From: Mytilus californianus
Lineage: Eukaryota > Mollusca > Bivalvia > Mytilida > Mytilidae
NCBI RefSeq assembly: GCF_021869535.1
Contig: NW_026262582.1
Span: 59,098,851-59,162,850 of the forward strand
DNA length: 64,000 nt
Direction: 5' to 3'
The position numbers and the translations under genes were made by a program. The notes under the pieces were generated by a model. It saw only the letters and a program-made list of their open reading frames with translations. It did not search any database and was not told the DNA's origin. Of this stretch, positions 50,521-60,427 are shown piece by piece (the stretch's first letter is position 1; each line of letters opens with the position of its first letter).

Positions 50521-50584
50521 ATGAAGTTATCAAAGACTTGGTTGGGCATAAAGTCGATGCTTTACATAATTACTGGTATTTATT
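50521..50584 (+). CDS. Gene 3 exon S: signal peptide
   Basis: ATG AAG start, 21 codons plus one base, donor gtaagt. It reads MKLSKTWLGIKSMLYIITGI. The leader is weaker than in gene 2 (two lysines inside the would-be hydrophobic core) but collinear with it, including the splice phase and the following intron sequence. Confidence 0.75.
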
Positions 50585-50675
50585 GTAAGTAATAATCAAT
50601 AACTTGTATGTTATCTTCCTATGCTCTTATATGTATGTATTTTATATTTTCTGTATGCTTTTTAACGTTTCAATC

Positions 50676-50768
50676 CTGCTCCTCCTCCTACTACTCTTCC
50701 TGCTCCTTCTCCTCTCCTGCTCCTGCCCCTCCCACTCCTCCTCCTCCTCCTCCTCCTCCTCCTCCTCC

Positions 50769-50817
<49 letters not shown>

Positions 50818-50855
50818 TATCATCACCATCAATCATCATCATCGTCGTCGTTGTT
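50676..50855. repeat. Compound trinucleotide microsatellite (TCC)n(TCA)n in gene 3 intron 1
   Basis: About 180 bp of TCC/CTC repeats passing into a (TCA)n run and ending with short (TCG)n, about 90 bp after the exon S donor. It generates long open frames on both strands (poly-Ser, poly-His, poly-Asp/Glu) that are artefacts. Confidence 0.95.
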
Positions 50856-50899
50856 AGTATCATTTAGTGGGTTACTCTCTACCACTTTATTTATTTAAG

Positions 50900-51085
50900 G
50901 TTATTATTTTGAATTTTTTGGTTTTTCTCGTTTTAAATGTTGCATTCTTTCATACTATACACTATGTGTTTGCTCATTGTGGAAGATTGTATTTTGACCA
51001 ATAGGTTCTTACATAAACGTCATTTGCTATCTTGTGGATAGTTATTTCAAAAAAGGAAATCATACCATGTCTTCTCATTTTTGTT
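50900..51085 (+). repeat. Decayed Penelope-like tail (+), gene 3 intron 1
   Basis: Reads tttctcgttttaaatgttgc, tgtttgctcattgtggaaga, ttgtattttgacca, ttgtggatagttatttc and atcataccatgtcttctca, in the order of the tail at 56,815-56,920 and the 3' end near 61,000. Confidence 0.5.
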
Positions 51086-52045
51086 ATATTAACTATAGAT
51101 TGAAATCGCTCGATTAAGAAAATTAGTAAAAACAACATATACAAGAGTGATGCACGGGATAAAATTTCCAACCCTTACAAGAAGCAATTTGTATCGTGTC
51201 TTGTTTGCATATGTTGGAATGTCATATCAATCTTATATATAAATTAAGGCGACAGTAGTGTTGCGATGTTCAAATCTCGTAAACTTGTAACAGGTGGGCC
51301 GACAGGGTAATCGTATTCTGCTCTAGGAATCACACTCATTCAGAAGGTCACAACAGGAATAAGACACAACCGGTAAAAATACAAATCAGATTGCTATACT
51401 GATATCTAAAGATCTTAGACCACGAAAACAATTCACTAGTGGATTGAGATACCGACACTAAGTATCTGTTTGTATATGTCAACACGAACTTATGTAGTGT
51501 CAATTTTAGTTGTTCTTAGTCATTACTCAGTTTGAGCAGTTGATTTGCGTAAGGAGCATATATACTACATGAAGGCGATGCTAGAATGGTTTATTTCGAA
51601 GAAGAAAGTTCAAATATGAAAGTTAAATTTATAATTTCATTTGAAATCAATATGTATGTTTTAAACCTAAGTTAGCCAACGATCCTCAACGTCATTTCTA
51701 ATTGGAAGCCAATGTATGAGACAAACTTAATTGTAAATGTAGTACCATTAATTAAGATATTGATATTCTATGTATTGCTTCTGTTATATTGTTTATTCCC
51801 CCAAAATATATAAAATTAGCACATAGTGAAATGCATCTTTTGTCAAATATGCTATCGGGATTTGAGCAAAACATTTGCTACTTTGTGCGTTTAAATTGAT
51901 AAACATGGTGTATTTTTTTAGGTACCTTCTTTTGATTCCCCTTTCAAAAAACGATAAATGTCTATTGTCTTGTATTTACCATATGATTTGTTTTTTGCTT
52001 TCATCAAATATCAGCCTGAATTGATATGCGAAATGTTCATTGCAG
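51086..52045. other. Gene 3 intron 1, end
   Basis: AT-rich, no repeat recognised; acceptor tgttcattgcag. Confidence 0.5.
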
Positions 52046-52220
52046 GTATTGAAGAAAAGCTGCTGTTTTCGACTTCTTCTGGCTACTTGAAAGAATTGGA
52101 TCTAACAAATGGGGTAGTGAGATTACTTGCCAATGCAAACAGTGAGGTATTTGTACTTGCATACGATAATGACGAAAAATATGTGTATGTTCCAAGACAG
52201 ACCCAGGGGCAAATATTAAG
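52046..52220 (+). CDS. Gene 3 exon A
   Basis: 175 nt, phase 1 to 2, donor gtatgt. It reads IEEKLLFSTSSGYLKELDLT, NGVVRLLANANSEVFVLAYD, NDEKYVYVPRQTQGQILR. Same length and phase as in gene 2, with intact blade motifs. Confidence 0.9.
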
Positions 52221-53821
52221 GTATGTCATTAAAAACTAACAATGTGTATTTTATCAAAAATTAGCAATTTCTTGCAAATATATGATATAACGAGGTGGCT
52301 TACTGTTATTTTGTTGAAAACATAATATCTTACCACTTTGATTGTTTTAGATAACATATAATCAAGTTTGTGGTTAATTCGGCAATTACTAATTATAATT
52401 CCCTAAAGTTTGTCAACCCTTTTGAAGGTTATGGATATATGGACATATCAAAGAAAAACATGGTATCTCAAAACCTCTCAGGACAAAATAATAAAGTGAA
52501 CATTGTTTATCTTGACTGCTAATAGTTCCAAGGGTAAAAAAGTATAAATCGCAGATTATAAAATCCATTCAGATTTGATTTGAGAGACAACGTTCTCTGT
52601 ATGCTAAGGGCAGGTGTCATCCACATTGACCTTATTTTATCTGTGTCATCTATTGTTTGCTTATTTTGTTCGCTGGTATAGACATGTTCATACTTCCATA
52701 CTTCCCCCTAAACCTGATATAGTTAAAACGTATCCTATAAAAGATAGTTTGTAAACATATTCAGAACATGCAAATGGTGTATATTTGTTACCAGGGAAAC
52801 GTCGTGTTGCTGACCTATTTTTTTTTCTTTCTCTACCTTACCCGTTTAATGTTTAGGATGTCAAAGGTGTCATAAATAGCAGTATAGGACAGAAGTAGGA
52901 TATTGTTAGCGTCTATCTCTTAAACAAAATAATGAAAACAACACGCTATAAATTGTATGCGTCTGAAGCGCTTTACTTGATTTACCTTTACCAGGAACGT
53001 TCAAAACCGAATATGTGAAAGCCAAGCGTGTATAAGAACCGAAAAAGTCGAAGAGCTATATGACCAAAAAAGGACCTCAAAGCTGTGAATTAGTATCGTG
53101 ATTTACTGACTTTGTCATGCATTTTTTAACAGAAGATAAACGTTTGGCATATAATCGACAATACATAAACGCTTTATTTTTCTACTCGTTTTAAAGTCGT
53201 GTAAATAAATTCTTATTATCAATTAATGGTTTAATGTATACAAATTTCCGGTCAGAAAGAATTGGTGGTTAAATGAAATTGAACATGTTGAATACTTTAA
53301 CTTTGCGCATGACAAAACAGATAAACAAAGAATATGATATGTCATTTTCCTCATATCTTTGAGGAGATTGTCTTATGATATAAAATAATATTATGCATTA
53401 TATTGCACCTTATAATGCAGAATTGCAGAATAAATACATGCACATAATGATTAGTAAAGATATTGTAATCTTGAAGGCGGAAATCCAGTTACATATTCGA
53501 AATAATACAAAAACAACGTAAAAATACAATTGCCACACTCAATATCCAGGTAGTCACATATTCATGTCCTTTTCATGCACAAAAGTCATGAAGATAGTAA
53601 AAATCATGAGATTGGAAAAGCAGATACTGTTTTTAGAAAAAGATTGAAAGAACATTGAATATTATAAAACCCACATTCTTAATCTCCAAGCGTATCTGCA
53701 TCTTTATATATTATAAGAAAGTTAATGGTATGGCCGTCTGTAGAAAGTGACATTGAAATATGTTTTTGTATATTAGTTTTTATATCTGTTTAAATAACAC
53801 AATGTGTTTTGTTTGATTCAG
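52221..53821. other. Gene 3 intron A-B
   Basis: AT-rich, no gene or recognisable repeat. Acceptor gtttgattcag. Confidence 0.5.
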
Positions 53822-54037
53822 ATTCCCTTATCCAAATAATCAAGCAATTGAGTTTGAAATTATTGTATCTGAAACTAATCCAGGTGGTATCGCATTTGAC
53901 TCTGAACATAGTCAACTATACTGGACTCAACCAAAGGAAGGAGAGATAATGAGATGTAATTCAGATGGATCAAATATAACTAGAATTATCAATGACACAG
54001 TCGAACCTGCTGCACTAACAATTGACATAGGACATAG
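53822..54037 (+). CDS. Gene 3 exon B: YWTQ blade
   Basis: 216 nt, phase 2 to 2, donor gtttgt. It reads FPYPNNQAIEFEIIVSETNP, GGIAFDSEHSQLYWTQPKEG, EIMRCNSDGSN and ends ALTIDIGHR. The YWTD motif is YWTQ here. It has no stop and the same length as gene 2. Confidence 0.92.
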
Positions 54038-54188
54038 GTTTGTTACGTTACAAGCGTTATGCTTCTTGATATTTTGATACAATACCATGCGATGAATAAA
54101 TTATTGCATTGTACTTTTTATTAAACTACCTAGATGTATGGAACTAATGGCTGTTCCTGCGTATCGATATATAAAGATGATAACATGG

Positions 54189-54283
54189 CATTTTTCATAT
54201 CAGACCCCTAATCAGCCCTAGAGACGACAAGCTTGAGGGACGATATTGACCATGGGCTGATAAGGGGTCTGATATGAAAAATG
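54189..54283. repeat. 95-bp hairpin with 30-bp inverted arms
   Basis: Left arm 54,189-54,218 (catttttcatatcagacccc...) and right arm 54,254-54,283 are complementary except for one mismatch, with a 35-bp loop. The whole could be a foldback or MITE-like insertion, or two opposed copies of a small repeat. The minus-strand ORF below reads into the hairpin and stops in its left arm. Confidence 0.8.
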
Positions 54284-54514
54284 ACATGTCATGATCTTTT
54301 TATCATATACTTCTTCTTTTGTGATTTTAATAGAAAACCTTTCTATAATTTTGTTCAATTCCATAACAGGAATATCCTTCAAACTTCTTATATCATCATT
54401 ACCCCTCATCCATTTGACCAAAATATTAATATCACTGAGTGTTTTTCTATTTGGGTTGACATTTCTCAAGGAATTTATGTAATCGGTGTTTTCATCCTCG
54501 CTGTCATCTGCCAT
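54218..54514 (-). CDS. Crypton/KIAA1958-like N-terminal ORF fragment (98 aa)
   Basis: Starts MADDSEDENTDYINSLRN and continues VNPNRKTLSDINILVKWMRG, NDDIRSLKDIPVMELNKIIE, RFSIKITKEEV. The order RKT-SD-W, IP..EL...I..F, K is what I know from the N-terminal domain of KIAA1958/QRICH1-like and Crypton-type tyrosine-recombinase proteins, which are abundant in bivalves. The catalytic part is absent: the frame runs into the hairpin at 54,283 and stops. It lies in an intron on the strand opposite to gene 3. Most likely a truncated transposon-derived gene. Assignment from memory, not searched. Confidence 0.5.
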   Translation of the reverse strand: MADDSEDENTDYINSLRNVNPNRKTLSDINILVKWMRGNDDIRSLKDIPVMELNKIIERFSIKITKEEVYDKKIMTCHFSYQTPYQPMVNIVPQACRL

Positions 54515-55637
54515 GTTTTTGTTGATGTAGGACTGCTAAGGCGAATACGGATTGAGCGTGTGAAATAATTTTGAATTATTCGTCAGTTACATCAGACGTT
54601 AGTAAGAACATTATGCTCCTTCAACTTGAGACTGTGAGGCATCGAATTTTATACATGATCGTTATTGCAATGTTATTACGGATGACCTCAACAAATTTCA
54701 AGACCCTGATGTTGAAAACGTTTTGAAATAAAAACAAAATATCGTCCTTCACCTAAAAAGAATTGGAAACAGTGTTGTCAGGTCGACGCCTTTTCACCCT
54801 ATTTTAGAAATTGGGGTAAACGGGGAACATCTGATAAACAATCTCATGATTTATACTAAAACTATGTTTGAATATTGTGGCTATTGGAATATCACATTTT
54901 TGAAAATTATAAATAGATAAATTAAACGTTACATAATACGCCTATTTCTAGAATAAGAAACCAACTTCAAGTACTCACAGAGACGTTTGTGTTCGTATCG
55001 GCCGTCAAAGCAGCCACCAATGTGGTGTTGGTGTGACAATAATACTACACGGACTTTATTAAAAATGAAATTATGATTTCTTCTTCTTCATTAAGATCCG
55101 TGTGCTCAATAGAGAGTCATATGGTAAACAATAATATCATAACATTTTACTACATCTCAGCGTAAGACCTCTTCTGAACATTTGAAAGTCCCTTCTATGT
55201 ATTTTTTACCTTAATTACACACAAATCCCGTAAATATCTTTTCATCCCGGCCTCTAGCACAAAAATGTAAGTGTTCTACAACTACTCTTTCAGTGCTTGC
55301 TTTTAACTATTTCAATAATGACTATCAAAGAACTCATCATTAACTTTTGTAATAAAGCATATGCAAATAGTGTATACAATTCCTTTAATTCCGTTGACAG
55401 TTTTGACTTGTCAACTCTTTACACTACACTTCTACACAATTTCATAAAACAAAAGTGTTTTTATTAAATTAAATGATCATATAAAAAATTTGGTTGCAAA
55501 TGTATTTTGTGCAATTCATTTAAAGACTTATGTTACATATACTTACTAGAGGTGTGATGAGAAGATTGAAACTGTAAATTGTTCTCCTTAACAACATTTA
55601 TTTACGTTTTGGCAATAAAGTTTATCAACAGGTTGTA

Positions 55638-56930
55638 AGTATTCATATGGGCACCAATTGCGTTCCTTTAATTGCAGACTTATACATCACAGTTTATGGC
55701 GAAAGTCATTTCCTAGATTTTGATATTTCAGTTTTACACGGGAGACTCCACATGAAACTTTACAACAAAACGGCCGATTTTTCGTTCCTTATTGTTAATT
55801 TTCCTTTTTTTGGAAGGTGATGTTCCATTTGCATCATCTAACGGTGTTGATATATCCCAACTCGTTCGCTCTGCCCGTGTCTGTAGTGAAGATTTAGATT
55901 TCAATGAACGTAACCTATGTATTACTGGTAAATGATTAAATCAATGATTTCGCTACCACACATGACTTAAAACCTTTATTAAATTAGTTCATAATAACAA
56001 AGATTTTGATTGGAAGTTGAACCTGTAGAAAACGTATTACAAACGGGATAGTACATCATAATTTTATGATTATGATGTTTTTCGAGCCCGTATATTTAAA
56101 TACGATCCGTGTAAACTTGTCGATCTTTAAACTTATTCTAAAGAGTTACCAATTCAGCATTGTAAATAGAGCTTCGTTTTTATCGGTATTAATATTGATT
56201 TTGTGATCAATAAATTTAAACCCAACTAAGTATTATTGTTATACAAATATGCACATTTAAGGTCTTACAATCTGTCGATACCTATACTTTTGCAGTGGAC
56301 AAGGTCATGTTTTCCTATTACTGTGAAGGACGTCTTTATACTAAATGATGTTGGGTGTTTACATTTTAGTCTTAGATACATGATTGATTTGTTAGTTGTT
56401 ATTGACTTTAAACTAGATTTTAATAACTGTCAAATCTGTACTTTATGTCTTTTGCCTTTTTGATAGTTGTGTTTGTGCTTTATATCAATCTGACGAGTAA
56501 AGTCCTTTCAACTGATTTTTATAGTTTATCTTTATGTTGTGCTGGTACACAACTGTCCCTGGTTAACCTGGCAACATTCTTTATGCTCCTAGTTTCTGTT
56601 TGTTGCTGTTTATCATATGTGTCTTTCGTTTATTGTTTTGTACAGTATTTTATTCGGTTGTTCTGTTGTATCACTATCCGATGTTAAACCCCACCTTCTA
56701 TATCTGCCTATCTCAAGTCAGGAACATGTAATTCAGTGGTTGTCCTTTGTTACTGTATACTTGCTTCATATTTGTTTTTTTTTAATTATTTTTTACATAA
56801 ATCAGGCCGTTAGTTTTCTCGTTTTAAATGTTTTACATTTATAATATGGCAACCTTTTCTACTATGCTATGGGGTATGGGTTTTGCTCATGGTTGAAGAC
56901 CGTACGTTGACCTATTGTTTCTATCTTTAA
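55638..56930 (+). mobile_element. Penelope-like retroelement relic (+), gene 3 intron B-C
   Basis: Translation from 55,647 gives MGTNCVPLIADLYITVYGES, directly joined to HFLDFDISVLHGRLHMKLYN, KTADFSFLIVNFPFF, then in another frame GDVPFASSNGVDISQLVRSA, RVCSEDLDFNERNLCITGK. The YxDD-containing stretch between the ADL and FLDFDI motifs is deleted, so it is inactive. 56,220-56,460 is the 3' region (tcttacaatctgtcgatacc, then ttgcagtggacaaggtcatg) and 56,470-56,930 the tail, ending near accgtacgttgacctattg. This order, RT then 3' region then tail, is the same as in 25,780-27,290. Open frames at 56,236-56,844 are parts of it. Confidence 0.75.
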
Positions 56931-57244
56931 CGACATTTACGTGTTTTTATTTAATTAAATGATCGTTTAAAAAATCTGATTACAAATATATTTTGTGCAA
57001 TTCATTTAAAGACTTCGACATATTGTAAAGAAGAGGTAAATATGTTAAAAATACTTTCTAGAGATGATTGAAGCTGTAAATTGTTCTCCTTAACAACATT
57101 TATTTACTTCATAGAGAGTTTGCAATCAAACCATATCTTCTTATTTTCATAAAAATACATCCCAGCAGAGTAGTAAGAATTTCATGGAAATCTCAAGAAA
57201 GCCGACGAGGTTAGCATCGTTTACCTCCGACTATCATACAAAAA

Positions 57245-57520
57245 AAGGAAATTAACAAAAATACCGAACTCAAAGGAAAATTCAAAACGGAATTCCTTTA
57301 ACAAATGGCAAAATCAAAAGCTCAAACACATCAAACGAATGGAAAACAACTGTCATATTCCTGACTTTGTACAAGCATTTCCTGGTTTTATAGCTAGCTA
57401 AACTTCTCAATTGTATGACAGTCGCATAAAATTCAATTATATTGACAATAATGTTGTGAGCAAAACAATCAGACATAGTAGGTAAAAATGTCAAAAATTG
57501 GGGAACAGTAGTCAACATTG
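57245..57520 (-). repeat. Interspersed repeat family 2 (-)
   Basis: Plus-strand text aaaataccgaactcaaagga, gcaaaatcaaaagctcaaac, acatcaaacgaatggaaaac, tgactttgtacaagcatttc, ctggttttatagctagctaa and tgtatgacagtcgcataaaa. A close match to 29,400-29,600, with the same continuation (attatattgacaa). Confidence 0.75.
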
Positions 57521-57839
57521 TGTTATTATCTTAATCACTATAAAAACAAACAACAATGCCAACAAAGAAACACAAAATTGCATATAGACACTCTATAGAC
57601 AATGCACAAAGGCACAAAAATGAAAGACAAAAATACAAAAAATGAACATAGCACAATAACTTAATGGCGGGATATATCAGTACTGAGCCTCGCCAAAAGG
57701 ATATTACCAAAACTGGACTAAACATTAAAGGTTAAAAATATACATAGACAAAAACAAAGAACACTATAACACATAATTATGATGATAAATAACGTCAGTA
57801 CCTAGAATCTACACTTCAAGACCATCATGTAATATTTGT
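57521..57839. other. Intron sequence, AT-rich
   Basis: Probably more of the dispersed repeat (57,530-57,725 has simple, A-rich repeat texture). No gene. Confidence 0.35.
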
Positions 57840-58420
57840 GAAGTTGATACGAAATATTTTTGGTACCTTCCGATGATTTTTTTTTAGAAAAAGGACGAGA
57901 CGTTCATGACCCTGTTTCATGAACTTTTTGCTCCGACACTAGTGACGTTTTATAAAGTCTGAGTAGCAGCTGCAAGCTCTTGAATACCGAATGAGTTGGG
58001 AAATGTATATCCCATATGCCGGTGAAGTTGGTATATTGCTGTCAAGGTGGGGGAAATTTATTATTTCAAAAATTAAAATCGTCTCGTTTGTCATAAATTT
58101 TGGTACTGAGATGACCGCTTATGTCAAATTCGATGTATATTCTAAAAATGAGGCGGAGGAAGCCGTGTCCGTCGTTCTTTAATGTTTGGTTCTGGGAGAT
58201 ATATTAATGGAGTTAACCTAATCACAAAAGTATGGATTGTTAATGGAAAGAACACCATCAATATATCTGAAGGTGAAATTAAATGATCTGGCTTCTTTGA
58301 TCTTCTTGTTTTTGACAAGTGTCTGAAGGAAACCCGACTGATATGAATATAAGAAGAAATCGGCAAGAAGAGGCGCACAGTGCGTTCTCATAGGAATGCC
58401 GACAATTTGTACAAGTGAGA
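57840..58420 (-). mobile_element. Penelope-like reverse-transcriptase relic (-)
   Basis: Minus-strand translation from 58,405 gives IPMRTHCAPLLADFFLYSYQ, then (frames shifting) SGFLQTLVKNKKIKEARSFN, FTFRYIDGVLSINNP, DTASSASFLEY and, lower down, words of the ISQLIRYARACS region near 57,970. The catalytic YxDD is YIDG (58,253-58,264) and stops interrupt the frame, so it is dead. It lies opposite in direction to the relic at 55,638-56,930. Frames at 57,991-58,378 on both strands are shadows of it. Confidence 0.75.
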
Positions 58421-58429
58421 GGTTAAGCT

Positions 58430-58605
58430 AGCTATAAAACCAGGTTTAAATCCACCATTTTCTACATAAGAAAATGCCTGTACCAAGTCAGGAATATGAC
58501 AGCTGTTTTCCATTCGTTTGATGTGTTTGAGCTTTTGATTTTGCCATTTGATAAAGGACTGTCGGTTTTCAATTTTCCTTCGAGTTCAGATTTTTTGTTC
58601 TTTTT
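58430..58605 (+). repeat. Interspersed repeat family 2 copy (+)
   Basis: Cleanest copy in the window: gctataaaaccaggtttaaa, tccaccattttctacataag, aaaatgcctgtaccaagtca, ggaatatgacagctgttttc, cattcgtttgatgtgtttga, gataaaggactgtcggtttt. Confidence 0.8.
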
Positions 58606-58809
58606 ACTTGTGATTCTAGTTTATTGATAATTAAACACTTTGCTACCTTCTGTTAAGACCAACATGTTTATTAAATGTTATTTTACTTCAGTAATGTCCA
58701 CTGCAATTAATATCACAGACGTGTTTTAACAAATATTATCGTCATGGAGCAATATGCCTGATATTAACATTCACGATTATTTCTTTTTTTTTTTTACATA
58801 TAATTTCAG

Positions 58810-58925
58810 ATGGATGTACTTTGGTCAAGGCATACCCAACGGAACAATACACAAATTGTCACTGGACGGAAAGGAACATCATATTATAAATGACCAGGCA
58901 TCGTGGGTGTTCGGTATATATGCAG
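58810..58925 (+). CDS. Gene 3 exon C
   Basis: 116 nt, phase 2 to 1, acceptor tataatttcag, donor gtatga. It reads RWMYFGQGIPNGTIHKLSLD, GKEHHIINDQASWVFGIYA. Collinear with gene 2 exon C, with one NGT sequon. This is the last recognisable blade of gene 3. Confidence 0.92.
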
Positions 58926-59625
58926 GTATGACATCTACATACAGCTGAATACAAATGATTGGTGCGGTCGTGCAGTATTCATGAAATGATAAAAACAGTT
59001 TTACAATTACTAAATAAATACAGTTTTAAAAGAGTATACATTCAGTGATTAAATGAATAGGTAAGCTAAACATTACATACTTTGATATCTATTATTGTTT
59101 TGCTTAAACATCTGAGAATACGCACTGGCAAAGTATTGGTATATGATAAAAAAATATAATTGTTGTTGTGTGTCGTTAACTTTTACATATACGTATATAT
59201 CTAATATATATATTTGTGTTTCACATGTGAATTATATGATGTTACAATATAATGGTATAAAGGGCTCTCAAATATACTCGTAATTACATATTATCTTTTC
59301 TTTAAACGTGTATTAATTTGTAATCCGATTCTAGATATAGCATGATATCTAATACTGTTAGTGTACTATTAACTGTTGCTTCCATGCTTTCTTGTGTCTT
59401 ACATATTGTGTAACTAATTCATGTAAATATGGCGATAGATTTTTATGAACGCGTTATATTGTATGTTTTTATAAACAGATTTTTAAATTTTGTCATAAGT
59501 CAAATTAATGAAACTGTTTGAATCTTAAAAACACACCTCTATCAAAACAAGTTGAAAAAAGATTCGAATATATATATTTTTTTGCATTATATTTTGTTTC
59601 ATGGTGATTTTTAATATACTTACAG
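58926..59625. other. Gene 3 intron C-E with exon D missing
   Basis: Only 700 bp. The start aligns with the gene 2 C-D intron start and the second half (about 59,350-59,430) with the gene 2 D-E intron. The 2-kb block between these in gene 2, with exon D, is absent. (TA)-rich microsatellite at about 59,195-59,212. Confidence 0.65.
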
Positions 59626-59642
59626 GGAAATTCAATGAATAA
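59626..59642 (+). CDS. Gene 3 last exon E (GKFNE-stop)
   Basis: Acceptor aatatacttacag, near-identical to gene 1 exon E. In phase 1 it reads G-K-F-N-E and stops with TAA at 59,640-59,642. Identity with gene 1 ends after the GK codons, so the last exon has been shortened or eroded. Confidence 0.5.
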
Positions 59643-60059
59643 AAAAAGCGGTTATCATAAAACCCACAAAAGGACTAAAAAGGTGTCAATATTTCGATAA
59701 ATTTTATTTTCAAGTTATATAATTTAAACAGTATGTATGACTTTTTGATTATTTTGTTTTTATGTATTGATTTGTATTGACCCGCATCTCTTAACAATTC
59801 ATTCTAGGGAAATGATCTAAAGACACCTCATCGGAGATGCTTTGTTTTTAATGGTGCTTCTTCATAATTTGCATGTGTTTGCCTTTGGTGTTGTTTGTTT
59901 TGATTTTGCAGATGATATTGATCCTGGTAAAAGATAGGAACAACATAAGAAAGCAACCATAAATGGTAAACTGAGCAGGATCCTTTCGAGATGACCTTTA
60001 TGGAAATGGAAACAAAAACACAAACACCATACGATGAAAAAAGTATTTACAATTTCTAA
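59643..60059. other. Downstream of gene 3, AT-rich
   Basis: No further propeller exon. A ttttgcag at about 59,905-59,912 is followed by eight codons and a stop (DDIDPGKR), not matching exon D or E elsewhere. Confidence 0.4.
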
Positions 60060-60235
60060 CTACGGTTTAAACTTCCTCAGGCAAAGTTGATCTAAGATAA
60101 GTTTTACATTTTAGTTTCCATTTGGTTGTATATCTCTTCACATGTTAAGGTCTTATATATCCTTAGCCTTTAAATGTTTGAGCGTTCCTGATGAAGGTAA
60201 ATTCATAATAGCGCTTCGGACTTACACAATAAATT
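60060..60235 (+). repeat. Interspersed repeat family 3 copy
   Basis: Has ttcctcaggcaaagttgatc, taagataag, ccatttggttgtatatctct, cctttaaatgtttgagcgtt, cctgatgaaggtaaattcat and aatagcgcttcgg. The most complete copy here. Confidence 0.7.
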
Positions 60236-60427
60236 GTGTTAATTACATTGTAAAGAACAATTATATGTATTGAATAACACGATTTTTTAAAATGCTATGT
60301 AAGAATTTGAGTACGTGTAATCTTAAGAGATGAGTTGATGCCTTACAATCTTATCACTTTAACATTGTAGATAAATACAGCATACCCTAATGTAATGTAA
60401 CATCACTGTGTATAACACATACAAAAA

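Larger units (their letters stand above)
54038..58809. other. Gene 3 intron B-C, repeat-rich
   Basis: 4.8-kb intron (0.4 kb in gene 2) filled by the Crypton-like ORF, two opposed retroelement relics and family 2 pieces listed below. The size difference shows that insertions accumulated after the duplication. 54,600-55,600 has nothing recognised. Confidence 0.6.
50521..59642 (+). other. Gene 3: YWTD propeller gene lacking exon D (195 aa)
   Basis: Exons: 50521-50584, 52046-52220, 53822-54037, 58810-58925, 59626-59642. Joined they give 588 nt with one terminal stop. Phases 1,2,2,1 match gene 2 through exon C. The next acceptor (tatacttacag, the same as gene 1 exon E) is compatible in phase because exon D is phase 1-1. 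No sequence resembling exon D exists between 58,926 and 59,625, yet intron sequence that follows exon D in gene 2 is recognisable at about 59,350-59,430, so D was deleted rather than never present. The predicted product has only the first half of the propeller, which should not close. It may be a pseudogene, or a shortened protein that works as an oligomer. Exons S-C have no stops or frameshifts. Confidence 0.72.

Noticed and set aside
50604..50898. Long poly-Ser, poly-His and poly-Asp/Glu frames
   Set aside because: They are translations of a trinucleotide microsatellite in all frames.
59905..59935. Possible exon D or E of gene 3 at ttttgcag|atgatattg
   Set aside because: Similarity to exon D is limited to the first five bases, and a stop follows after eight codons.
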